This document shows positions 13,501-25,500 of a stretch of DNA of 64,000 bases, piece after piece. The notes under the pieces are model-generated. The model had not been told where the DNA came from, did no database searches, and saw nothing but the letters and a program-made list of their open reading frames with translations. Position numbers and translations under genes: made by a program. The DNA is from Ifrita kowaldi (taxonomy: Eukaryota > Chordata > Aves > Passeriformes > Cinclosomatidae), in assembly GCA_013398055.1 (NCBI GenBank), contig VZRS01004409.1:235784-299783 (forward strand). Direction: 5' to 3'. Numbering within the stretch: the stretch's first letter is position 1; each line of letters starts with the position of its first letter.

Positions 13501-16500
13501 TTAACATCACAGAGCATTTTGATGTCTTAGATCTGGCCATGTCAGACCATTTTTCCCTCTGATTTTTGTAGTTCACAGAAACAGACACAGAGGAGAGTGG
13601 AGCTCTTCACACCAAATCAGACTTGAGCACCTGCAGCCTGTTGACACTGGACTAATTACATCCACTTAGCCGAGGCTGACAATGACTCACAGCCTCCAAA
13701 GCTTGCTGGTCCCGGGGATTTTATAGACAGAATAATTTTCATTTCCTCTGAATACTGATAGGAGGGTTGCAGGGGCTTAAGTGCTTTCTCTGCTAGGCCA
13801 CTAATTAAGGAACTGCATTTAGAGATCCTTCCCTCTATGCTTCAGGCAGCATTCTGTCCATGTGTTGGGTTTTGTCCTTTGCTGTCGATTTCTCTCTGAC
13901 CTTTCTCTTAAGCAAAGTGCAGCTTTCCAGTGCTGTTGGTTTGAGATAATCTCACATCTCAATGCTCCTGTTTCTCCTTATTCACCATGACATGATTTTG
14001 AATGTCACTGCATGCAATGTTAATGGCAAAGTTGTGAATGGCCAGCTGCTTCTCCCTGCAATAGCAGGTCAATTTTAGAGGTTCATTTCTTTATTCCCCT
14101 TAAGTGTGTTGCTAACATTTCCCCATCATATTTTTACCTTCACTTTGATTGTTTTAAGCCTTTGAGCCTTCTTGCACAGTATGTTTTTTATCATGTGCTG
14201 TCAAACAACTGCTAACTATTAAGTCACATTGAAATAATGTTATTAATGAACAATAGACTCTAACTGTATGTTTTTTTCTTTTCTTTCTTATTTTTTTGAA
14301 TCTGAGAAGTTAAAATAAGTATGGCTAGTCTTACAGTGAATATTTGAGGAAAAGAAAGAAATATCACAAAGAGTAAAAGATACTTGAAATCTACCTGCAA
14401 CATGAGGGAGCAAAAACAGAGGTGGAAAGTGGCATTGAAGAGAAATTGTATCTCAGTGTTACTGTTTTATGTTGTGTTTTCCCAATGCTAATGTATGAAT
14501 TGTGAATTTAGTTTTCCCTTCATCCTTCATCGTACACATATTTATGTGGTGTTGTCAAGACCCACCACATCAGTGAGTCTAAAATGTTCCAGTGCTCTAC
14601 TGCAACGATAAGATATGATGCAAAACAAACATAATTCTTTGTGAGGTATCAAAATGAGACTCTGCATTCTTCATATGTTTTTTGCTACTTACTAAACAGG
14701 AATATCAGTATGTTTCTTTGGAATTTTACATTTAGTGTATGCAATGTCCAGTGTAAATGCTACAAACGGAGTCTGGGGGTGGGGGCAAAAAGTGAAGTAT
14801 ATCAAATTCTACTAAATTAGTATGATTTTCCTTGTGGTTTGTAAGCAATTCAGAAACTGTATTTGCATAAATACAAGGGTCAGGGACCATCTATTTCTTT
14901 AGGACCTTTTGTCAAGGGTTTTTTTCCCCCAATCATTTATCCCTTGCTGCCTATTTACATAAAGAATGAGGAAAAAAAGTATTTGTATTAGAGAAAGAAG
15001 TGTTTGGAGTAGTAAACAACTCATCCACCTCCTTGTATTGGTATAACCTTGGGTTTTTTTTCTGAAGTGGGCATACAAATTGTTACAGGGATAATTTAGG
15101 CATTTTTTAGCACATACTGGACTGGTTAAATTCCCTAACAGTGTCCAAGGTTATTTTCATGTATTTTAGAAGTGGAAATGTATAAATGGTAAAGGCTAGA
15201 ATGTAGCTCAAGGCTAAAGGAATTGGAGGAAAGACAACACATTGATTGGTGTGTGTAGATAATTCTCCAGTAATTTTAATCAGTCCAGTTGGTGACATTT
15301 CAGACAATTATAAAAAGGATTAAAAGGACAAGCAACTTTCTCTCTTTCTCTCTTTCTTTCTTTCTTTTGTTCTTTCTTTCTTTCTTCCTGCTAATTAAGG
15401 ATAAAGAAAACCACAGAATTACTGGTTTTTTTGCTGTTTATTTTTCCTACATGGGGTATACAATTAAATTTATGAGTAATAATCACTTATATAAATAACA
15501 CTTTTTCCTGTTTGTTGCTGTTTACCACTTTGACACAGAACTGTTTATCCCTTGAGCCTTCTGTGCTGCAGGGCCCTTGGGCAGGGTGCTTGGAGAGTTG
15601 GGTTTTGTCACAAACCAATTCTTTCTGTGTGGCCTTTTCCCTGGACTGTGCTCTTCCCTGCAGCTGGCAAGGAAGGAGATGGATCAAGATACAGTTGGTG
15701 AGATCCTGCTCTAGCAAGCAGAGGAGGGAAAACGTGTCCCCAAAAATCAATTGCTGCATTTTTTTCCCAGAGAGTGGCAAGTTTCAGCATTTTAGTGCAA
15801 CTGTCATCTATTCTTATGAACTCGACAGAGAAATTGCCATTTCTTACAAAGGCACCGATGCTGCAAATACAGGAATGTTTAGCTTTTGACTGGATTCAGG
15901 GAGGATTGATACAGACATGGACATGTAAATGCAATCCAATATGAATCCAAACCTGCTGAGCTGCTGTTCTAAAATATAACTTGTTTGTTTTGATACAGAG
16001 GTTATCTCATTTCTATTTAAATACCTTGAACCATGCATCCTTCAATATTTGAAGTGTATGGAAAACACAGCATTTCTCTGATTTGGTGATACCTTTTTCT
16101 TACTTTCTTTCTCACTATGGCTTTGCAATACAAACTTCATTTGCCTTTCTATATAGATAAAGATTTCTCACTGCACTTATTCTTTCTTATTGCAGCAATC
16201 TAATGCTCTTTTCTCTTGATCTTTTGCACTGCCTTATTTAAAGAACTCCCCAGAAGGCTCTGACAGAAAATGGACATATTTAAATGTGCCCGAAACAGAT
16301 GGAGATACTGTGAGTTCTCCTGAATCCTCTGCTCTAGCTTACTTTCAAGGTTTCTCTCTCCTTTCTCCCTTTTTGTTGACAGCTGTACCTGTGTGTCTTG
16401 CAAGGTTCCTATGTGTCAGAATTTAGATGGTGATACATGTTTTCGAGCAACCTTGTTCAAGGACTCAAAAGGAAATGTGTACCAGATTTCTTGAATGTTT

Positions 16501-19500
16501 TTGGTTCTGGCAGTGTGCATATTTCTCTAGTTTTCTTTAAAAAATATTCAGTTCTTTCCTAATTGTAAACTTTCGGAAAAGAGAATCCTCGTAGCAGTAC
16601 TCTGCATTTTGTGAGTGTGAAGGAAAAGGGATTGAGGGGTGATATATTATGTTGTAGTGGAAAAAATTGTGGTATTATTGCTACAATTTTTGGACTTCAC
16701 AAAATTTGCAGAAATTGGGTGGGGGTTGAATTTTGTTCCTTCTTTTAGAATTGATAATGGGAGACGGGTGTCACTTTAAATAAATATGGTTTTATACTAT
16801 CTCCATTAGGGGAAGCATCCTTATAAGTTTTCCTAAGGGCTCTGTCAGCAGTTGTCTTATGAGACTCAGTAAAAATTAGGTGACCAGCTGTGCCAGAGAA
16901 GTGATTGGTTTTTTGGGTTTTTTTTCCTGCTTGGAACTTACATGAGCTTACAATTTATGTAGCCTGTCTGCTCCTCAGTTCATACATTAATTAAAAGGTA
17001 ATTTAGATTTAGTCATGTTTATAAATAGGTTTGAGTCTTGCATGGAAAAAACATCTGTCTAGACATTTAAACTACTATTAATTACAGTTCTTATTCCCTT
17101 TACATCAAATCATGGCAATTCTATTCTATGATATATCTTTTTCCATAGCAAGTCCTAACAAGTGTGACAATACTGCAAGGCTGTAGCTTTACGAAAAAAA
17201 AATAGATTTTGGAAAAGAGTCATGTGTTTCAGCCTCTGAGCCCTTTTTCTGTTCCCCTCCAGACAAGCATTAACAGCATGATGAGTGTATATAGTGAAAC
17301 TGGTGACTATGGCAACGTGAAGGTCAGCGGTGAAATCCTCCTCAGCATCAACTACATCTACAAAACAGGTGCCCTCAACATCCTGGTGAAGAGCTGCAGA
17401 AACCTGGCCATTGCAGATGAGAGGAAGCAAAGGACTGATCCGTAAGCACAGAGAAGAACTTCCTGAAGCTCTGATAGGGGTGTCCCCCTGCCACATCCCA
17501 CCCTGACTGTAACCAGGGGTTGGGATATGAGCCTGGGAATTCACAGGATCAGTTGCTACAAGCAGCACTTTGGTGATGGTTGGGTTTGGGTTCCCTGTGG
17601 GAAGAGCATTTTCTGAGTGCTTCTTAGGGCAACATGTGCCTGTTCTGGGGAAACAATAAGATTATTTAGATTATCAACACATTTGATAGTAAAAGGGAAA
17701 AGAATTATGAAGGAATAGCGAGGCAGCACTGGATTTCTTTTATTTCTTTAATCAAGACTAAAGGATATGAAAGGAGTGGTGTCCTGGAGGCAAGGATTAA
17801 TGGAAATAACTTTGTTTTCTTGTGCCCATAGATTCACTTTACAAGTAATGTTTTCTGAGTTTCTCACTATAGTTTTCAATATAATATGTAAACTTTCTCA
17901 TTAGAAGGTAAAAATTAGTGCCTCTGAACGTGATTAATCTATGGTACATAAATTATGCCGTCTTTAATTCTCCTGTATTTTTAGGGTATATTTTGTCACA
18001 TGTGACCAGTTGGTAATCATATATAGCAAAAGGAAAATTGTTAGGGAAGCTTGTTGCATTTCTGAGGATAAATAAATTAATTTAGCTCTGCCTTTTGTTA
18101 TTCTGATCTTATCTGACTAACACCACTATGTTTGTAGGTAAAGGCCATACCTCTCCATGTCTTGTATATTCTCTGTTACATCTTTACACTGTTCATACTG
18201 CAAAAATTAATTTCCTCATATCTGTTGCTGATGCAGCAATGTCAGGTCTTTGCTCAAACTAGTCATTTTCTATTCCTCGCTAATAATTTTCTCTTTGCTC
18301 TGCAGATATGTCAAAGCCTACCTTCTGCCTGATAAGTCCCGCCAAAGTAAGCGCAAGACCAAAGTTAAAAGTAACAGCACCAACCCGGAATTTAATGAGA
18401 CACTGAAGGTGAGAACAGTCTCTCTCTCAGGCTGTGATGAATGTTTCACCTTGTGCTCACAGGTATTTTCTATGTGTGTTCCAGTACAGGGATTAGAACT
18501 TGGAAGAGATGCCTCAAAAGGGAAGGTGTTTAAGCAAAAGCATCTAGTAAACCTATGAGTCGTAATTTCTGGCTTTCAGCATTAAAGAAGTGGTTTTGTT
18601 CGGTTCTCCCCTTTACAGTTAAAAATTCTATTAGTTTCCATTGATCTCTTTCAAAACTGTTGATGTTCCCATCTAGCCTGAGCATAGAGCTGCTAAAAGC
18701 ACCTTAAAGATTTTATATTCCTGATGCTGAAGTAAAGCTGGATTAAAACCTCCCGTCTAACTAATTTTGAAGAGAAAATAATATTTTGCAGTAAGATCTG
18801 AATTCTTCTGGAAGGTTTAACTTATTTCTAAAGCAGAAATAACTTTGATAAGAAAATGCCAACAACTNCAGTTAGGTTTTAAACAAGTTTCCTATAATGG
18901 AGGCAAATAGATGTTTCCTGGCCAGTGTATTTGGCTTAGCCTGGCTACAAAACCTTTTTGCAGGAGCACACACTCGGTCTGGCCAGACTGCTTGCCAAGG
19001 GAGAGTCTTTTTATAGCCTCATTTTTAAATGGTATAGAGTAAAATAAAGGCTTGCCTGGAACTGGAAAAAAATAAGGTGTTAGACTTTTTTTATCAAGTA
19101 ATATAGCACTAAACATGTTTGCTGGGTGAGGATAGGACCTAGAAGTTTCTCAAAAACACAAATTGTAACAAAAGGGGCTTACTTGAAATGTGGGTAGGTA
19201 AGGAAGAGTTGTTCATCTCAGCTGAAAATCCTGTTTAAAAAGAAAAATAATTAAATCTGTCTTGTATCTTTCCTCTTTGACTTTTATCCTATTGTTGCAG
19301 AATATGAAGTTTCTCACAGTGGAACAGTTGGCATCTAGGATTAAACATTGTAGATATATCTGTACATAATTAGCAAACTGACTTGACTATTTCAGCTTTT
19401 GGAGAGTATTTGTCCATGTACAGATATTGTCCCTGATGCAAAAATAAGACATCTGGGTCTCTTCAGCTAACACTAGAAGGGTGAATGTCAGGGAAATAAT

Positions 19501-22500
19501 GGGCTTTTGTTAAATGTAGAGTGTGCAGAGCCAGAATTCCAGATGTTTATAATTTTCTGTGTATTTGCTAGAATACAATGCTAGTTTTTTTTTAATAGCT
19601 TTGATATATTAATAGCTGTAGATGAGTTTTTCAATAGCTTTCAAACCCAACAATGGTTTCTGATACCCTCAGTGCATGCCTTGTATGTGTTTTCAGAACA
19701 ATTTTTTATAAGCTACAAAGACAATATTGGAAATGAGGGGATGCTTTCTGGAAAGCAGCAGACTCTCTTTAGGGATGAAAGAACCAGTGGGGTTTCTTCT
19801 TTTCATCAACCTAGATGTTGATCTGCTTCTTTTACATAAACTAGTAGGGAATTAACAGAATCATATTTTTAAGCATCATAATTTACTTTATAGCCATAAA
19901 TACCCAGTAACTAATACAAAAAAAAAAAAAAAAAAAAAAGGCCCAAAAAGAGATAANNNNNNNNNNNNNNNNNNNNNNNNNNNNNNNNNNNNNNNNNNNN
20001 NNNNNNNNNNNNNNNNNNNNNNNNNNNNNNNNNNNNNNNNNNNNNNNNNNNNNNNNNNNNNNNNNNNNNNNNNNNNNNNNNNNNNNNNNNNNNNNNNNNN
20101 NNNNNNNNNNNNNNNNNNNNNNNNNNNNNNNNNNNNNNNNNNNNNNNNNNNNNNNNNNNNNNNNNNNNNNNNNNNNNNNNNNNNNNNNNNNNNNNNNNNN
20201 NNNNNNNNNNNNNNNNNNNNNNNNNNNNNNNNNNNNNNNNNNNNNNNNNNNNNNNNNNNNNNNNNNNNNNNNNNNNNNNNNNNNNNNNNNNNNNNNNNNN
20301 NNNNNNNNNNNNNNNNNNNNNNNNNNNNNNNNNNNNNNNNNNNNNNNNNNNNNNNNNNNNNNNNNNNNNNNNNNNNNNNNNNNNNNNNNNNNNNNNNNNN
20401 NNNNNNNNNNNNNNNNNNNNNNNNNNNNNNNNNNNNNNNNNNNNNNNNNNNNNNNNNNNNNNNNNNNNNNNNNNNNNNCACCAACCCGGAATTTAATGAG
20501 ACACTGAAGGTGAGAACAGTCTCTCTCTCAGGCTGTGATGAATGTTTCACCTTGTGCTCACAGGTATTTCCTATGTGTGTTCCAGTACAGGGATTAGAAC
20601 TTGGAAGAGATGCCTCAAAAGGGAAAGTGTTTAAGCAAAAGCATCTAGTAAACCTATGAGTCGTAATTTCTGGCTTTCAGCATTAAAGAAGTGGTTTTGT
20701 TCGGTTCTCCCCTTTACAGTTAAAAATTCTATTAGTTTCCATTGATCTCTTTCAAAACTGTTGATGTTCCCATCTAGCCTGAGCATAGAGCTGTTAAAAG
20801 CACCTTAAAGATTTTATATTCCTGATGCTGAAGTAAAGCTGGATTAAAACCTCCCGTCTAACTAATTTTGAAGAGAAAATAATATTTTGCAGTAAGATCT
20901 GAATTCTTCTGGAAGGTTTAACTTATTTCTAAAGCAGAAATAACTTTGATAAGAAAATGCCAACAACTGCTTCACTATTAGTCTCCTTAAAAAGCTGTGG
21001 TGAATTTCATTTTCTGTTGCAATGGACTTAATGCGCTTGAGGACACAGTGCCCAGACTCTCCTTCCTTGCCCTTTACCCACCCCCACTTGAGAGCATGAA
21101 CTCTTCTGAGCTCCTCACAAGCTGCTCATTCACCTCCCTGGCTCTGTGGTGCAGGTAGGAATGGTGGAGTTGCTGCTGGTGGAATGGTGGAATGCCTCTC
21201 TGGCATCCTGGCCTCAAGGCTCCTGGTGATTCCCTTTCCTGCCAATTGAAGGGAGTTATCCAGCAGGTTGCCACGAGGCCAGAAACTCTTTAGTTTCTCC
21301 TGATTTATTTATTTATTTATTNTAGTGATAGTAACATAAATTATCACTGGATGCATACAGCACAGGAAGATTTCACGTTAACATTAGGAGCTTTCTGGCT
21401 AGATCAATCTTTTTTGCAAGGAAAACAAATCTCTCTTTCATGCTCCATTTCTCAGCTGCCATGGGCTTGGTGAAACTGAGCTAGAGCTGTAAAATGCTCA
21501 GTGGAAAATATTATTTCTGCTTATTCTGAGAGTTTCTTTTTCTCCTTTTCTGTTGGTAGTATGTCATCAGTCACTCACAGCTGGAAACCAGGACCCTCCA
21601 GCTTTCTGTTTGGCACTATGACAGATTTGGGCGCAACAGCTTCCTTGGGGAAGTGGAAATTCCATTTGATTCCTGGAACTTTGAAAATCAGGGCGATGAG
21701 TGGTTCGTGCTCCAGCCCAAGGTAAGGGTTTCCAGGACTGGTGAAAGGGCTGTGAAGCAAATTTAGCAAGACTTTGTTATTTTTTTCCTTTGGAACTTGT
21801 TCATAAAGCAGAACTTTGTAAGTGTCTAATATGACAATGAAAAATAATAATTATTTGTTCTTAATTCAGTAAAAGCCTACTGGTGTTGAATTCTTCATGA
21901 AAATTTCACATGTGATTGGCTACTTAAAAAGAGTAACAAAAGAAAGCTTTTAAATAAGCCATAAATTAATCCTGCAATAAACTCCAAGAGAAAAATTACC
22001 TAGTAAATACACATTAATTCTTTTAAATAGCACATAAAACAAAGAACATTCCTACCATTCCCCCTACCCAACCCTTAACAGGTTATTAAAGAAACAAGCT
22101 TTTTTTTCAGTTCGAAGTGCTTTACACCTTTCAGGTGAGACAAAATGACTTCTTAATCTCTCATTCACCTTAACTAGAAAGGCACAAGATAAGGCTTCTA
22201 AGACAGCAAATTAACTGGTCTGTGAAACAGGGCGTGCCCTGTACTTAGTGAAGGATCGGGGGACTTCTGTGCCCGGGGCTCCCCTGCTTTGGCAGAGGTG
22301 TTTATTTTTGGAAGAGATTCAAAGAGCTGTTGTAAACTAGAGGATTAAAGGCTTCTGCCTTGCTTGCTCCTGCAGCAGCCATAATCCTCAGGAATTCCAG
22401 GGGTTTAGAGTGCCATGTAAGAAAGTGTATTTTTCTGGTTGCAAAAAAACATAAGGTGTGCAGCAAATACTGTCAAGATTGACTAGATGACTTGGGTTTT

Positions 22501-25500
22501 CTATGTTCATTACATTTAAGGAAGTTGTATTATATTTGGGGTTTCAGGGGAGTGTGTTTGATTTTTGCCTTTCTATCAGGTGGGAGATGGATCTGATTGC
22601 TGAGTAATTAATTTCTAGGTAATTTCTTTTAATCCTAACAGGGGAAAATAACCAAAAAAGTCAAGAAGCTCTTCTGCTCAGGAAAATAAGTAATGAGGCA
22701 CTAAGCACTTCAGTCAGTCCAGCTGGAAGGTGTTACCTGATTATTTCCAAACCCATTAAAAGGATTTTTAAATTACTTCTTTTAAATCAAAGAAAGCAAG
22801 CTCAGAATTGGTCTTGTCTGCCTCCTAAGTTGTTACGAATAATGTTTCTAAACTTAAAACACTGCTAAGGTTTTTGATCAGCAGGGATAATACTGAAGAA
22901 AAAATCCATTGTTGTTGCTTGAACTAACCAAAAAACCTCACTGGTTAATACCCACACAAAATACATGCTATTCTCCTGTTTGGACTGCCTGATAGAGACA
23001 GGAATGGAGGAATGGCAATCAAACATTTTCTGGGTTATATTACAGTGCTTTTTTTGTTTTGTCATGAATCATTTAGCTGCTGTAGTGGAAAGGTTGGAGA
23101 CTTAAAGATGTGTTTCTTCTATGAGCATTGAGAGATCTGTTTTCAAGAGAAGTGTGGTTAAGCCAGAAAAAGTAGAGAAAACAGATCTGTGGCTGAAGAG
23201 GGGACAGAGTATAGAGTCATGTTATATGTGGGTTTGGGGGAGAGGCTGACAAATCTTTTCTGACGTTAGAACTTACACCATTGCTTATCCACCAGTAGTA
23301 CTAAATAAAAAATAACCTTTGATGCCTTTATGGGAAACTTGATCCTAAACTTGCTTATTTTAGACCATAAGTGAGCTGCCTGACTGGCAAAATATAGATG
23401 TGCAAATTGTTCCACAGCCATTTACTACCGGTTTTCCCAAGCCCTGTGTTGTAGCAGCTGGCGTTGGACACCGGTGTGAGACAGGACCGTTCTTCTCAGT
23501 CAGCGCAGCAGTGCCTGAGTTGCTGTAAAAATGCTTCAAAGTCACAAAGGGGCCATGCTGCTGTCACCGAAATTGTTTTGTTCTCTGTCCCATCCCTGGG
23601 TGCACACTTAGCCCCAGTGAATGGTCAGTGCCTCAGCCTGAAGTCTGTGAGGTGAAGGCAATGCTGACTCTCTGTATACACCTTATGGATTTCTGGTGGG
23701 TTTTTTTTTTTTTGCTTGCTTTCTCTTGGTAATAGAATTTTGATCTTCGTGGGGTGTCAGGAAACAAGCTGAATGCATCTCAGAGAAATACATTCACAGG
23801 TCAGGTGTTCATCTACAAACAGCTCTTTAAAGGTTTGTGTGGTGCCTCGGTGTGTGTCTTGCTGTGCCAGAGGATTCTCTCCCTTTATCCATGTCCTTTG
23901 TCCCTCTAAAGAAATCAGGAAGATTCGTTCATTTGTACCCAAACCTAAGCACTGAAGCACGTACAGAAATCATATCATAGAACCACAGAATGGTTTGGGT
24001 TGGAAGGGACCTTAAAAATCATCAAGTTCCAATCCCCTGCCATGGGCAGGGACACCTTTCACTGGACCAGGTTGCTGGGAGCATCTGGGTAGTCCCACCT
24101 CCATCAGTGAAGTTAGATCTCTCTGTGTTACATCCAATGCTTTTAAAATGTAGTTTCCAACCTCTTGCAATGTGAATGGAAGTTCAGCATCCTGCCAGTG
24201 AAGACCTAATGTTATTTTAACTAGGATGGTCTGAAGAGCACTGATGACATTCTTCTGGGTAAGACTTAAACATCTATAAGAAAAGATGTAGAAATGCAGA
24301 AATAGTAGCTGTGTAGAAAAGTAAAAGGACACTGGGAATAACAGTTTTTAAGAAGTTTTTCTGTTTCAAAGCTGCACTCTGCTCTTCCTCACCTTTGTTC
24401 CCCACACATCTATGCAAAGAGTGATTCAGGAGTGACTCCTCTAAAATACAAGAAAATAATTACATTTTAAATCCTGACTGGATTTAGATAAGGGCTATCA
24501 GTTTACATCAGTTACAGTTTACACCCTCAGAAATAAGTTTGAAGGGTTTTTTTGCTGTTGGTTTGCTTCACTTACTAACGCTAGTTAACTCTCTCTTCTG
24601 TGTGTTCACTGAACAGTGTCTAATACCACAAGGGTTTATTTTTCTGAGAGCTTGCATTCCCCAGCTCAGAAAGTTTTCTAAAATGTGATTGCCTCCAATT
24701 TGGAATGTCTAATTATCTGAAAGTGGGCTGGTAAATCTTTATGTGTTTAAGAAGTGTTTAAAACACTTATTGATGTACTGATATATTTCAACAGAATTAA
24801 AATCAAGAAGAGAAGGTGAATGATTAACCTTGACTGGATTTCTGTTTTGTTTGTTTGTTTTCTCCTCAGGTGGAGGTTGTGACAGATTTTGGGCTTCAAT
24901 ACAAAGGAGAACTGACAGTGGTTTTACGTTATATTCCCCCAGACAGAAGCCTAATGCTTCCTCTGGGGCAGTTTCAAGGTACAACAAACATTATTGATGA
25001 TGATTTAAAAAATCGTGTGATGATGATGTATTAAAAATCCTCACTTTGGGTGAAGTAATGGTACTGGTGAAGACTGAAATCAGACTTAAATATGCTTGTT
25101 CATAGAATCACAGAATGTCAAGGGGTTGGAATGGACCTGAAAGACCATCTAGTCCCAAGCCCCCAGCCATGGGCAAGGACACCTCCCACTAGACCAGGTT
25201 GCTCAAGGCCTTATCTAACCTGGCTTCCACAGTTGTGTTTATCTGTGGAAACTCTGAACCATGTATATGTTTCTTTTGCTCCATCCTTTTCTCTTACACT
25301 GAACTTAAGGAGAGAGAAAGGAAGAGGAATATGCAGTCAATGGTTGATGCATGGCTCTGACTTAATCTTAAAAAAAATCCAGACATTAGGTAACATGATC
25401 AAGGGCAGCCACAGAGAAATAAATTGTCTGCATTGTAGTCTGGGAGCTCTTTGTTCAGCTAGTTATATACAGTGTTTAGCTGATCAAGTAATAGACTTCC

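Larger units (their letters stand above)
18409..21559 (+). other. SYTL5: SYTL5 intron containing an assembly gap and a duplicated contig end
   Basis: The length is unreliable. The intron holds an N at 18868, a 522-base N run at 19957-20478, a second copy of its own start at 20479-20968, and an N at 21322 inside a (TTTA)n run. If the duplicate is false, the true intron is about 2.1 kb shorter. Confidence 0.75.

Noticed and set aside
20479..20509. Second copy of the C2A exon end as a duplicated exon
   Set aside because: Only 31 bases of exon, starting at the edge of an N gap, with an almost identical intron behind it. Best explained as an assembly duplicate.
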